Source: Annulohypoxylon bovei var. microspora (taxonomy: Eukaryota > Ascomycota > Sordariomycetes > Xylariales > Hypoxylaceae). Taken from it: a DNA stretch of 64,000 nt. How positions within the stretch are numbered: the first letter of the stretch is position 1; each line of letters starts with the position of its first letter. Shown in pieces: positions 32,616 through 45,558 of the stretch. The stretch lies in the NCBI GenBank assembly GCA_022836615.1, contig MU405210.1, positions 605,485 to 669,484 on the forward strand, in the 5' to 3' direction. A model generated the notes under the pieces. The model saw only the letters and a list, made by a program, of their open reading frames with translations. It was not told where the DNA came from and did not search any database. The position numbers and the translations under genes were made by a program.

Positions 32616-34877
32616 GGTCGATGCATCTTGCCGATACGCAGGAGAGCCGTCAACTTGTTTTGCTGCCGCAGTCTACGAATTTAAAATGCTTATCGATTGA
32701 ATCGCCTGTTTTACTACCCGTCGGGTTAATTATCGCCTGCATTCCCTCACAGTATTGCAAATGGAAACTTGACTCGAGATAATGGCAGAGCAACATGTGC
32801 ATGGTTCGATGAATACCCTGCTCGCTGTAAGGACCTAATCGAGGGCTCCCTCCAACAACCATGTTTGACCTGTCGTGCGTTGACATATAATCGGAACATT
32901 CTCTATGCCGTGCAATCTACCTCGACCTATTGCGCAATATAATCGCATACCTTCGGACTTTAATACTATAATCGAAAGGTAGCTTACATACGATCTGAGT
33001 CAAATACGAACTCCAGTACATAGATCCGTTCTCAAGTCTTATATATCTTACGCCCTTGAAGTCCGTCGGTTGTACTACTTAGGTACCTAGGTAGGTTTCA
33101 CAGCGATGTGATGAGAATCTTGACGATTTGATTGGAAGGATTAGATTGGGAGATATGGACTTAACGAAATCAGCATAGGGAGCGCCGCATCACATTTGAG
33201 TTGTCTTTTCCTGCTTAAATTTGCATTCTAACTATCACACCGCTGTACCATATCCCTCGATTGACTGACTCTGGCTCACTCCTCAAGCTGATCCTCATTG
33301 CCGTTACCTCAGTTAATGAAGAGAACAATGGAAATCTCAAACGGTCAAGCAAGATATCAGGTATGGTATCATAGAAGGCAAACCGGGAAGCTTCATATGA
33401 GTGAAGGTACTACATGGCTGCATGAGAACGTTGACGAGGAAGTCCACTCATACATAAGCATACATGGTATTTGAGATCTTATAGGTCCTTTGAAGCTAGC
33501 CCTCTGTTTTAGCTGCATAGGCACCTATGTACCTAGCAAACCTCACCCAAGCAAGCATCTTGTGAGCACCAGTTTAACCATTACCATGATCTTGTGCTAC
33601 TATGTTCCAGCTTATTGGGACCCTAGATGGGTCCAAAATGCATATTCCTTCCTTGTTGCTACGGAAGGATGTGAGCTTCAGACAATAGCGTGGGATAAGT
33701 TTATATCAACCCCATGTAATACAGGGACTGCAAACTGGAGGATCAGTCGCAACGGACAATATTTTAAGAATTCGAGTTTAGAATACCTATGTTTTGGAGC
33801 TTGCCTAGGTGTCCAAAGATCTTCCAAAGGCATCAATCAATAATCATACCTAGTTCTAACCGGTAATGGCGGATATCACACAAGCTATAAGCCTCACTTA
33901 CTCGGTTATAACACACTAATCATGAAGAAACACTATCACCGACACCGATCTTGACTTAAATGGAACCCTTCTTGCATTCTTTTGAGAGTTTCGGGGCAGC
34001 GAAGGAGGCCTAAAGCCATACCTAGTCCATGCAAGCCAACGATATCAATAAGCTGATAGACTGCCAAGGCGGTCTAAGCATACTTGGCGGTGAGGTGAAG
34101 GGCAATAAATGAGAAAGAGTTAACGTCTGCCGCGCGTAAACGGTAAACATCCCTTTACTAACAGCTGTCTTGGCAAGCCACAAATGTACCGCTCCGTGTT
34201 GGAGAAGAACTTCGTGTGCCTCCTGTGCCTCCTTGCCCGATTCTGACGAGGGGAAGTACGATGTAAATATCGTGCCTACCGAGATCTGTAGCCAGTGGGG
34301 TGTCCGATGTGATGAACGAATAAACTTGGCTTAATTTTACCCACAGGAAAGCCTACCTAACAGTACTCGATGGATTAGGAAAACTGGGTGGTCAATATGG
34401 TGGTCAGCTTAAGACCCGGGACCTGTCAACGGACTAGGAAAAAAATGGTGTGCTTTTTTCCTTCCATGGGTTGTTTTAGCCGCTTAATAGTATCTGTGAA
34501 TACCTGGCTAGGTATGCATGCATAACAATAATGAAACCTAGTAGTTAGTAGGAACTGCAACGCTTTATTAACGAAAAATAGCATCCCGCCTCTCTCGCGC
34601 AGCCCTGGGAGGAAGCGGCTGGCTGGCTGGGCTGACTGGGTTTGCTGCATGCCAACGAATCACGCGAATCATACATTATAGCCAAGGTTACGATTTCTTC
34701 CTTGAGACATGAATTAATATTCCTGTGCTAACCCGCCGGTTCATCCCTAGGCCAGAGCGTCGGTATTTTGAGCTCGACGTCGGCACTCCAGTTCGAAAGG
34801 TTATAAACTTGGTCCCCTCCAGTCTAGCTTCTTCAGCGTACGAGTGGTTCCTGCTTGGCAACGGCGAGGTTCTCACG
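32616..34877. other. 2.3 kb intergenic region
   Basis: No supported gene. A 117-codon frame at 33490-33843 lacks a proper ATG start and any motif. It contains the TAGGTACCTA/CCTAGGTAGG word cluster near 33080. Confidence 0.5.
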
Positions 34878-36470
34878 ATGAGCGATGGTCAGCTTTACTA
34901 CGCCGAGCCTCCACCAGGCCAAGTCCGCACTCCGGTCAATCCACCGACACGCCGAGATGAACTGATGGCCGCTGGCATCTCGACGACCATTATCGCCGGC
35001 GTTGCCCTCGGCCTTCGTCTTTACACGAGGGTTTACATGCTCAAAAAGAGGCTTGAAGCCGACGACTGTGAGAAAGTAATTATGCGCCTTCTAAGCTATC
35101 AACTAATATGGACCGAAGGGCTTGTCATCGCCGCATTCATAATCTCGGTTGCGATGCTGGTATTTGTGAAGAAAGGTACGGATTTCTTGCCTTTTATAGA
35201 AGAGGGTTAGCCTCTAGCTCTTTCTAACTCAATATTTCAAATAGATATCGACCATGGCCTCACATATCACGTCTGGGATATTCTGCAGGATACTTACCAT
35301 ATCGGTGAACGCTTGGTAATAACATCTTTCTCTCGATAACTTCTCACTGGCTAAGCTAACGACCTTCTCAGTATGGTCTTCTAGCCTACCTTAGCTTCAT
35401 CTTAAGCGTCAGCTTCGCCAAAATGTCCATGCTTGTCCTATATCTGAGACTTGCGCCACATATGTGGTTTCGTTGGACCTGTTACATATGTATCGCTATC
35501 ATCGCCTCTTATTCGGTGACGGCGGCGTTGGTGGAATCGCTAGCTTGCAGGCCACTTCAGGGCATTGTCGACGAGAGCATAGACGCAATATGCTATGACT
35601 CCTATCCCGCCTATATAAGTTTGAGCAGCTTAAGGTAAATAAGAGCACGCGGTTTTATGATGTTTTATGAAGGCTAACATGTCTATAGTATGCCATGAGT
35701 GATACTCTACATTTGTGTTGAGATTGCTCACATGTGATAGACATCGGAATCGATATCATCATTCTGTTATTGCCAATACCGTTGGTAATTCGAATGCAGC
35801 TCCCTAGAAGACAAAAAGTGTCGGTAATCTTACTATTTGCAACGGGCATTGTGTAGGTGTTCTATAACCCTTTCAGGCATATTTCAGCACTGCTAACTGG
35901 CCATCAGTGTATGCTGTGTTGCTCTCAAACGAGTTACCTATATACCTGTCCTAGAAGCGACCGAAGACTACGATTGGGACGCTGTACCTGACAGTGAGTA
36001 GACGCTATATTTATCACCGCTTATAGATTGTTTCAGAGAAGTGCCCTCCTTTGTGACAACCTGAGTCTTACCCTTTAAATCTTCCTTCGTAGCGGTAGTT
36101 ACTAATCTCGGAGTATACAGTGATACTCTGCTTCATCGAAGTCAATCTTGGCATAGTATGTGCATCGGTGCCAGTAGTCCGACCATTTTTTAGCCGTCTT
36201 CTCCCCGCTCTCTTGGCATACAGGCGCAAGAGTTCAGGGGCATCGTCGTCCGGACCGGAAAGTGGTAGAGTGATCGACACGGTCGAGCAGAAGAACATCG
36301 AGAGACAGAATCTCAAACGGAGGAATGTAGGGCAGGATGAATCTTATGACATGTCCACGTTGAGCGAGGCTAGTAGGTGTCTGGACAGTCAAGACGAAGA
36401 ATCCCGGCTGTGGCCTTCGCCCGAGACGATTAAGAGTCATGGCTTCGGTAATGTTTCCACAGGGGCTTGA
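34878..36470 (+). CDS. Pth11-like rhodopsin-fold integral membrane protein, with a phase conflict at one junction
   Basis: Six exons can be traced: 34878-35175, 35245-35315, 35372-35634, 35741-35852, 35908-35993 and 36121-36470. They encode a multi-pass fungal rhodopsin-domain protein: helices include ISTTIIAGVALGLRLYTRVY, GLVIAAFIISVAMLVF, LLAYLSFILSVSFAKMSML and IGIDIIILLLPIPLVIRM, with CRPLQ and a Ser-rich cytosolic tail. These are GPCR-like receptors of the Pth11 type. All junctions keep phase except exon 3/exon 4: the natural donor TTAAG|GTAAAT leaves one base too many for the ACATCGG acceptor. Either the gene is frameshifted there, the assembly has an extra G, or an unusual splice site is used. 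ATG 34878 precedes the conserved part; 34725 is an in-frame alternative. Confidence 0.75.
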
Positions 36471-37128
36471 GGGGAGTTAAGCTTGCCATTGTGTTTCTAT
36501 TATTTTATTATACCTAGTATACCCTACCTAACGTTGAATTGATGATTAATGGCCCAATGTCCTTATACGAGAGATACGAGAGATACGAGAGCGGGTTACT
36601 GTGACATATTGACTCGAACTTGAGATATTAACGAAAAGTATCAACCAAAGAAGAGACATGGAACATTGAAGTTGATAGGGGATATAAATTGAATGAATAA
36701 AGTGGATATAAGAAGTACGTACCTTGAAACGGGTGCTTGATCCAAAATCCGATATCTCCGAAAGTCACGTGTAAGCGGATACGTAATTGTAGAGATACCT
36801 GCCCGCTAAAATTGATTGGGGTTAGAGTTAGTGGAGAAGAAGCTTTCCAATGATCACCATCCACTGGATCTAATTGGAATCAGTCAGCGCAAAGGCGAAT
36901 TCAATTTCTAACCACATTCAACATTATACCAGAAATTCCCGACGCAAGCTGCTGTCGGAATTAAGTCAACACACCCCTAGCCTGCTGTACTAGCGGTTGC
37001 TATCTTGTGTCCTCATGAGATAGCACGGTATCTGGGCGCTTGACATTTTCCTAATCTTCCGCACTCTAAATATTTCGACTTCTCTGCAGGTGGTCACAAG
37101 TCGTCACAAACCTCTGGAGTTGCCCAGC
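36471..37128. other. Intergenic region upstream of m-AAA protease
   Basis: 658 bp holding the presumed promoter of the protease gene and a 9 bp tandem repeat TACGAGAGA at 36566-36592. No gene is seen. Confidence 0.5.
36566..36592. repeat. 9 bp tandem repeat TACGAGAGA, three units
   Basis: Units at 36566, 36575 and 36584 (last one ends C). Confidence 0.85.
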
Positions 37129-39994
37129 ATGTCAAGCATATTACGGCGGTCGGCCGGTCTCGCGCGCATCGCCAGCATTTCGCTCAGTGCTTCTTCCCGC
37201 TCAAGTATACGGACAACCCGTCTCCTACGTACATCGCAGTCTGCATGGGTCACCCAACGACCTCGATATTATGCCGAAAAGAAGCCCGGAAAGAAGTCCG
37301 GAAATTCCGATAGTAACAACAACGCAGGTCAAAATGGAGCGCCTCCGTCCAAAGACACTACGTCCAAAGATCCTAACTCGAAGCCTGAAATGCAAAGTGC
37401 CGGTTCGCCGGGCCCTACGGAGGGCAGGGCACCTGGTGCAGAAAAGGATGATAGGCTACCACTACCTGAGGGCTGGGTGTACCTTAACGAGGAGGAAGTA
37501 AAACTTCTCATACAGATCTTATCATACGGACCCATAACTATGGACAAGTCGTTATTCGATAGAGTGGGTAAAGCAGGAGTACCAGTACAGATGCAGGAAA
37601 TAATCAAGAAGCACAAAGATGGGACAATCTCAGTTACGGATTTTGGCAAGGCGATGAAGGCTGTCAACGCCTTGGCTAGTAGGCTTGCAGATGTTGACAG
37701 GGGTCTTACCAGAGATATAATCAAAAGTGTTAACCCCTGGGCTGCTTCCTCAAAGAAGCCTCAAGAGCAGGGAGAAACATCGCAAAGGCAGAAACGGCAA
37801 CAGCAACAGCAACAGCAACCGAAACAGCAAGAAGCCGACCAGCAGAGATCCAAGCAGGGTGAGAATGGTGAGACGGGTGAGAAAGGCTTTAGTGGGTTTA
37901 AGTCGAATAACCAGAACAAAGCGCCTCCCCCTCCTCCAGAGCCCAATAATCCCCTGAAAGGAAACGACTGGTTGACGACGATAGTGGCTTCAGCTGTTGC
38001 TTATTGGCTTTACAATTCCTTGTTTCAAGAAAATGGCCGGGAAATCACATGGCAGGAGATGAGGAAGAACTTTTTGGAGAAGGGTCTTGTTGAAAAAATG
38101 GTCATCCAAGGCCACCGGGTCCGCATCGACCTTAATCGAGATGCGACTCAAGCTATGTATCCTGAGTCGTCTGCGAGTCGCGCTGGCTTTCACTACTACT
38201 TCACTATTGCCTCTCCTGACGCCTTTGAAAAGCGCCTAGAAGACGCTCAGAACGAACTCGGAATCCCCACCAACGAGAGGATATCCGTGAGCTATGCTGC
38301 CGAGAGCCCGGTTTTCAATATCTTGCTAGCGTTCGGGCCTACATTGGTGGTTGTCGGTCTCCTCGTCTGGGCTTCACGACGTGGCGGTGCCGGTGCTGGC
38401 GGGTCGAGCGGTATGTTCGGTTTTGGCAAGAGCAAGGCAAAACGTTTTAGTCACGAGACGGCGATTAAAGTCAAATTCTCGGATGTCGCCGGTATGGACG
38501 AAGCTAAGCAAGAGATCATGGAGTTCGTCAACTTCCTCAAAAAGCCAGAAAAGTTCATAAAACTTGGCGCAAAGATTCCGCGCGGTGCAATTCTCGCTGG
38601 ACCTCCCGGAACAGGTAAGACGTTGCTTGCAAAAGCTACCGCCGGTGAATCGGGAGTGCCGTTCTTTACCGTGAGCGGCTCAGAATTCGTCGAGATGTTT
38701 GTTGGTGTCGGCGCGTCTAGAGTCAGGGATCTTTTCAGCACGGCACGGAAGAATACTCCATGCATCATCTTCATTGATGAGATTGATGCCATTGGTAGAT
38801 CTCGTGCAGAGGGTCAACGGTTCGGAGGTAACGATGAACGAGAAGCCACACTTAACCAAATTCTCACAGAGATGGATGGTTTCAACACCACCGAGCAGGT
38901 CGTCGTTCTCGCCGGTACCAACCGAGTAGATATCCTAGACAAGGCCCTGATGCGACCTGGTCGTTTCGACCGACACATTAACATTGATGCCCCAACAATG
39001 AAAGGACGACAAGACATCTTCAAAGTTTACCTCAAGAAGATTGTGACTCATGAGGAGATTGAATATCTAAGCGGCCGACTCGCGTCTCTAACACCAGGAT
39101 TTGCAGGTGCAGATATTGCAAACTGCGTAAATGAGGCCGCCCTCATTGGTATGTGCATCCATCTACATTTTGATTCAGAACCATTTACTCACACAATAAA
39201 TAGCCGCGAGGACTAATGCTTCGTCCGTCACATTATTACACTTTGAGCAAGCTATTGAGCGTGTTATCGGTGGTCTCGAGCGCAAGTCACTCGTTCTAGA
39301 TCCGAAAGAGAAGAGAACCGTGGCCTACCACGAGGCAGGACATGCCATCTGCGGTTGGTTTTTTAGATATGCGGATCCGCTTCTGAAGGTTTCGATCATA
39401 CCCCGAGGTAAAGGTCTGGGATACGCGCAGTACGTACCGGGGGATGCTTACCTAATGACATACGAGCAATTGATGGACCGGATGGCTATGACATTAGGAG
39501 GTCGAATTTCAGAAGAAATCCACTTCCCTACGGTGACTACGGGAGCTAGTGACGATTTCGATAAGGTGACTCGAATGGCCACGTCCATGGTAACGAAATG
39601 GGGTATGTCAGAGAAGGTCGGCCCACTACATTTCCGGAATGACGACAGTCGGGTATATAAACCTTTTTCGGAAGAGACGGGTCGAGTCATCGACTCGGAA
39701 GTCAGACGCATTATCGAGCAAGCGTACAAGAAATGCAAAGATCTCCTAATAGAAAAGAAGACGGAAGTGGGAATAGTCGCGGAGGAGTTGTTAAAAAAGG
39801 AGGTGCTAGTTCGAGACGACATGGTTCGGTTATTAGGTGCTCGACCATTTGACGATAGAGATGACTTTAGCAAGTATTTCGGTGGCTCTGCTAGTCCACC
39901 TCCACCACCATCGTCACCGGAACTCCCTGATACCCCCGAACCTCCTTCAAGCCCTGCATTATTTAAGGAAGGTAAAGGCGAGGATAGGAGGTAA
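37129..39994 (+). CDS. Mitochondrial m-AAA protease subunit (Afg3/Yta12 type)
   Basis: Two exons, 37129-39148 and 39204-39994, with a 55 bp intron; 936 residues. I use the first true ATG (MSSILRRSAGLARIAS), which begins an Arg/Ser-rich mitochondrial presequence. Domains in order: a matrix N-region with a poly-Gln patch (~residues 225-250), a first membrane span (WLTTIVASAVAYWLY), the intermembrane FtsH-extracellular domain, a second span (LLAFGPTLVVVGLLVW), the AAA module with Walker A GPPGTGKT (~491-498) and Walker B IIFIDEID (~546-553), and a zinc metalloprotease site HEAGH (~716-720). It degrades misfolded inner-membrane proteins and processes matrix targets. Local sequence looks closer to Afg3 than Yta12, not certain. 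The C-terminus is Pro/Ser-rich. Confidence 0.95.
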
Positions 39995-40761
39995 CAGCTT
40001 TTTGTATATACGACCTCATATCGCGGACCGGGAGTTTTCGAGGGCTACTGTCATGATTTATGATGACTCGAAGGTCTCAACTCATTCTATGTACGTTCTA
40101 TTACTAACGAGAAAGGGGAAAGCACACAATCCTGCCGCGACCTGCACATACTGTACAATACTAGATAAGAGTCTCACAATCGCAAGGCACTGGCGTTTGG
40201 ACGTTAAAAAAACAAGAGTTTCAACGAACGTGCCGATGACGCACATCTCGTTCCCTCATTTCCTCGTCTCCCCCACAATTGGAAGCCATTGGCCCCCCGG
40301 TTACGGTTCTCTGCCATGTAGCTGCTTGGTCCCCAGTCGCTGTGGGGAAACAACTCGGCAAGGATAGAACTAAACCAAGTAGAGCGTAACCTAGGAAAGG
40401 TTATCTACATCTTCGATTAGCTAATCGTAGATTTTTTAATACACCGCCGGTCTAGGATGAACTATCGGTAGGTATTTTCACGATGATTCACAGCGACTTG
40501 ACATTTTACGAAGAAGTATTGATTTGTTCGTTGAGTCGTAGGTAATTGGGCATGACCGTCGCGACGTATCCTCCAGATATGGGTGTCGCCTGAGATCTCT
40601 TAGCTGGAATTCTTGGACCGAAGGATTCTTTGTTTGGTCTCTAAGTACCTACCCAGGTACACACCAGTCAAGATATACAAACACGTATCGATTTAATGCG
40701 GATGGTATCTTAGTTCTAATAGGATCCCCTACCCGATTGGAACTCAACTATACTGCGAGCC
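39995..40761. other. Intergenic region between protease and borate transporter
   Basis: 767 bp with no supported gene. A 14 bp palindrome CGATTAGCTAATCG at 40414-40427 is followed closely by a T6 run. Confidence 0.5.
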
Positions 40762-43073
40762 ATGTCTCAGACGGCCGACTCACTGACCTTTCCGACAGCG
40801 ATGCATTCCTCCGGGGACAATCGCGGCGGCACGGCCGAATCCGTAGGAGCTGGGACCGGGGCGTCGCCGAGCGGGAAGATCCGGCACTGGGCAAACTCAC
40901 TGCTGACCTCGCGGAACACTGCTGCCAACCACCATAGCAGCGTGGAACGACGACGTAGTGCTGACCACGAGCCCGACGACTGGTGGAAGATACACCTCTT
41001 CCGCGGCATGGTCAACGACTTGCGCCGCCGCGCGCCGTATTACTGGAGCGACTGGCGCGATGCTTGGGATTATCGTGTCGTGCCATCGACGGTCTATATG
41101 TACTTTGCGAAGTATGGCCCCGTTTACTATATGTCCCCTTGCTTCCAGTATTGTCTCGCTCTAGAATTGTGAAGTCACCATCGACGCCTACTTGTGAATT
41201 CGTACATCTCTTCGTTACACCGGGATAGGGGATGACTGACTAAGCCTTTTAGTATCCTACCGGCTCTCGCTTTCTCACTTGATATGTTCACTAAGACAAA
41301 TATGCAGTACGGCGTTAACGAGGTGCTGTTGGCGTCGGTTCTTGGTGCGGTGGTATTTGCTATACTTGCATGTCAACCGTTGGTTATTGTGGGAGTTACA
41401 GGTCCTATTACTGTCTTCAATTAGTATGTCTAACTTACACATTCTTACTGACACTCCGTAATTATTATGTCTAACAAGAACTGCCTAGCACGGTCTACGA
41501 CATCATGACACCTACCGGGACTAACTATCTGGCCTTCATGTGCTGGATCGGCCTCTGGTCCCTGGTGTTTCACTGGGTCCTCGCTGTCACTAACTCTTGT
41601 AACTGGCTACGTTACGTGACGCGGTTCCCGTGCGACATCTTCGGCTTCTATGTCGCATTCATCTACCTGCAGAAGGGTGTCCAGGTGCTCGAGCGCTTCG
41701 GCAACGACTCACCATTCTACTTGTCCGTCATGGTGGCCCTGCTCGTCTTCATGATCGCGTACGCGTGCGGTGAGCTGGGAGAAAGCCCGCTGTTCCGACA
41801 CCCCGTGCGGGTGTTTCTGAAGGACTACGGCACCCCGCTCACCGTCATCTTTTTCACCGGGTTCGTGCACCTCGGCCGCATGAAGACGGTTGAGCTCGAG
41901 AGGTTGCCTACGAGCGCGGCTTTCTTCCCTACTGCTGATAGGGGCTGGCTTGTTCAGTTCTGGGACATCGATGTTGGGGATGTGTTCATTGCGATACCGT
42001 TCGCGGTCTTACTTACGATTTTGTTTTATTTTGACCATAACGGTAAGCCTGGCTCTGACTTTCTCCCCCCTCTTGATTTAGATAGAATCAATAAATATCT
42101 ACGTACACCTGTGCTGGTTAATAAGCTTACGCAATAAACAGTATCATCTCTCATCGCGCAAGGAACCGAGTTCCCGCTCCGCAAGCCCGCCGGTTTCCAC
42201 TGGGACCTGTTCCTCCTGGGCCTGACCACCGGCGTCGCAGGCATCCTCGGGCTGCCCTTCCCCAACGGCCTCATCCCGCAAGCCCCGTTCCACACCGAAT
42301 CCCTCTGCGTCACCAAGGTCGTCGCCGACACCGAGGAGACCAACGGCGAGGCCAAGGGCCACTACATGCTCAAGCGCACGCACGTCGTCGAGCAGCGCGT
42401 GTCGAACCTAGCCCAGGGCCTGCTGACGCTCGGCACCATGACGGGCCCGCTGCTCGTCGTCCTGCACCTCATCCCCCAGGCCGTGCTCGCCGGCCTGTTC
42501 TTCACCATGGGCTTCCAGGCCCTCAAGGCCAACGGCATCACCGCCAAGCTGCTCTTCCTGCTAAGAGACCGCGCCCTCACGCCCGGCGGCCACCCGCTCG
42601 CCGCCGTCCGCCGCAGGCCCGCCGTCTGGGCCTTCGTCGCCGTCGAGCTGGCGGCTTTCGCCGCCACGTTCGCGATCACGCAGACTGTCGCCGCTGTCGG
42701 GTTCCCCGTCGTTATACTTGCGCTTATCCCCGTTAGGGCCCTGGTCCTGCCGCGCGTGTTCACGCACCAGGAGCTGGGTATATTGGACGCGCCGACTGCG
42801 AGCCCGTTTACGATGGAGAGCGTCGGCGGGTCGTATGCTGCGCCGGCGCCTGCGGCGGATGGGCGTGGGAATGGTTCTGGGGTTGGGGAGGCGACGGAGA
42901 GCGGGAGCGAAAGCGTTGTGGGGGTTGAGGGTGCGGCGAGGAGGAAGAGCGAAGAGCTCTTGGCTGAGGAGGGCCGCGGCCGGACGGTCGAGGATGCGGG
43001 GATTGAGATGGGCCGCTTGGGCGTTAGTAGGAGGGGCCAGGCTAGTCGGAGCGTGGCGAGGGAGGAGAGCTAG
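40762..43073 (+). CDS. BOR1: BOR1-type anion (borate/bicarbonate) transporter
   Basis: Four exons: 40762-41111, 41253-41423, 41489-42042 and 42142-43073, all in phase; 668 residues, somewhat longer than yeast Bor1 because of N- and C-terminal extensions. SLC4/HCO3-cotransporter hallmarks are FRGMVNDLRRRAPYYWSDW, NILPALAFSLDM, ITVFN|YTVYDIMTPTGTNYL (across intron 2), IYLQKGVQV, and GLPFPNGLIPQAPFHTE with VVEQRVSNLAQGL. Around ten to twelve membrane helices are evident. The yeast member exports borate and sits at the plasma and vacuolar membranes. The last exon is markedly GC-rich. The N-terminus (~70 residues) is disordered; the C-terminal ~90 residues are Gly/Glu/Arg-rich and variable. Confidence 0.93.
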
Positions 43074-45525
43074 TAGGTTAGGGAAACAGTTTGCTTATGT
43101 GGGTTGATGACTTAAGGTTGGATGATGGATAGCCCTGTCCCCTGTATATTCAGAGGAGGTTGTAGATGGAGTTTTGGATACACGGAAGTAGAGGGAGATT
43201 GTGAATAGTTCGCTTGATGTCAATCCAGGGCTTTTTGATTCTGCGTCTAATTTTGCTAACGGAATAATCGGCCTGAACCGCTTGGTTTGACTTGAATGAA
43301 AACAACAGTAATTCAGATCATTCGTAGTAGGAACGTATAGTAATAGAGAAGATGTTGATCCCGTTGAAGCATGTGGGGGCGGAAGATATTATCGAGGTCT
43401 ATGGAAAATCATGAGAAGGATCGGGGCACAACTCCCATCGGAAACCCGTTTGAACGAAGAAGCTGTAGCAATGGAAGAGAATAATAACGAAAAGCGTACA
43501 CGTATGGACGATCGTTTGTGCCATGTGAGGACTCGAAGATTCTTGATCCCACGTCCCTTGTTCAAAGTGGTTGGTGCCTTAACGGCTATGGCCTTAGGAC
43601 AATGTATTTACTCCCTCTTGCTTGTTCTCGTATCCTACCTACATCATGAATCACCTGTGCCTCGTCTTGATTATGCGTATATATAAGCCATTGAGGTATC
43701 GTGAACCGTCCTGTAGATGGTGTCGGCCTCGACGATGGTCCTACTTCGCTTGTTACAAGATTATTTGAGTCTACTGAGAAACCCAAACTATCCTTAACTA
43801 TGTTGAAACTATTGTATATCTCCTGTATGTTATGTTTCGCTGTTCGGCTAGACGTTGGGGTAATACTTAGTGTCGTGGAGTTCGTCACTGGGGGTTGAGT
43901 AGTACCTAGCTCTCCGGGGCATACCCGGAAGGGACAAGTTAGTTAACTTTCTAATAGTTGAGATAGGATAGTATTCGACCTATTAAATATCCTAATAAGA
44001 TTGAGGATATCAATTGAATTAGGAAATATATAGTTACCTAGGTAGCTTGCCTAGTATTTTGCATGGTACATTTGGGCGACTAGGGAGGCGTCAGGAGAAG
44101 ACTAAGACACGAAGGGCAAATTGAAGAAAGGGGCATGTTCATGGCTATGACAACGGTGAAGGCTCATAAGATAGGAGCTTGTGAATGTATAATAATGTCA
44201 ACTTGATCATTGTAGGATTAGGTATGAATCTTACCTATCATAATATTAACCTATTGGATCTTCTCACAAGGCTCTAAAAAACCAGGAGAACCATCGTGAT
44301 CACGATCCACGGTTTCCCCCTAGATGGCCTCTCTAGTAAAGCCAGCCGAGTTCTGCAATAGATATTTTCTTGATGGAATCGAGTTTGCTTAAAGCTCGCA
44401 ATGATGGAGAGAAAAAAGAGAAACATGCTTTCATTGATTCATTCCTAGATCTCGTTTCAAACCTGTTCTACGAATTGCTCATCCTTAAACGATTCGATCG
44501 CATCTCACCGGTTCGTTTATTCGTCTGTCTGTAGGGCTCACTTTCCCCTGTGATAGGGCCGTATGCTGCTTTAACCGCGCAGTTAGCACTGCGCCTCATA
44601 GGGGGCGAGGCCCTTTATTCATATGAATTTGCAATTTGGCTTCATTAAGGGGAACACATGTCTATTCGAACTCGCAGGTTTATAGCGAATTAATCGTTCG
44701 TCTATCGAGATCATGTTCTAACTTCTATCTAGCCACGATTATAACTACCTAGGTATTGGGCACATAGGTGCTCGCGTGTATTAGGTCCAACCCCTTTTGT
44801 TGTTGTAAGAGGGAGAGTTACTGAAAGCAGCCAAATCAACAACTACACTTCATTGTGCCCCCCTCCTTCCCCTGGACGGCGGCAGTAGTAGTAATGGTCG
44901 CTACGGCGGGTAAACGCTGCTCTTTCGTCAGGCGCTTCTCCTATTTTCCCTTTTTGTTCCCTAGACGGTGACCAAACCATCAAGACCCATTCTACCGTTT
45001 CGATTCCGTCGTCTCTCGTTATGTTTAGGACTTAGCGCTACGTAAAACAAAATAAACAAAGGCGACTGCCGTGCTGGCTTCCCCTCGATCTCGATATGAG
45101 CCGGTGCACTCGAGGCGGCTAGCGGAGGTAGTAGGGGAATGGGTAAGAATGGGGAAGATGGGGCTCGCGAGTAGGAGCGCGGCAGCAGCCCAAGCGATGC
45201 TGGGAGATGGCGCTAACGCTGGGTCTCTAGGCAGAGTTCTTTCTCCCCGCCATGGGTTCATTCTCTCGTGTAGAAGCACCGAGTTTCTGGCCGCTTACCT
45301 TCTTGTGACTGGTAGCTCTTAGTCGCCTGCCCCATTTCGAACGTACGGGGGTTACAAGCCACCGGGAAGAAAGTAGTAGTGCGTACGGTAGTCTATCCTG
45401 CGTCTTAACCCTTAACCTACATCCCCAACCCGCATCTCCACGCTAGAAGGTTCCTTTACACTATACTAGGGTCCTGCAGAACACTCTAAACATCATGGCC
45501 ACTGTCCAGGTCCTCGTGCTGCTGC

Positions 45526-45558
45526 TAGATAGATAGGTAGATAGATAGATGATGGATG
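45526..45558. repeat. GATA-type microsatellite
   Basis: Imperfect TAGA/GATG tetramer run. Confidence 0.8.

Noticed and set aside
33490..33843. 117-codon plus-strand frame
   Set aside because: It lacks an ATG start, has no recognisable motif and is isolated in AT-rich DNA.
35087..35129. A 43 bp intron (GTAATT..GAAG) in exon 1 of the Pth11-like gene
   Set aside because: Removing it shifts the frame and destroys the following membrane helix, while reading through keeps it open.
43586..43888. 100-codon minus-strand frame with an overlapping plus-strand frame
   Set aside because: No motif, no splice or neighbour support; both strands are open only by chance.
44571..44612. Possible tRNA-Met-like half: GCGCAG hairpin followed by CTCATAG
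   Set aside because: The anticodon stem does not pair and no T-arm or B-box follows. Too degenerate to call a tRNA.
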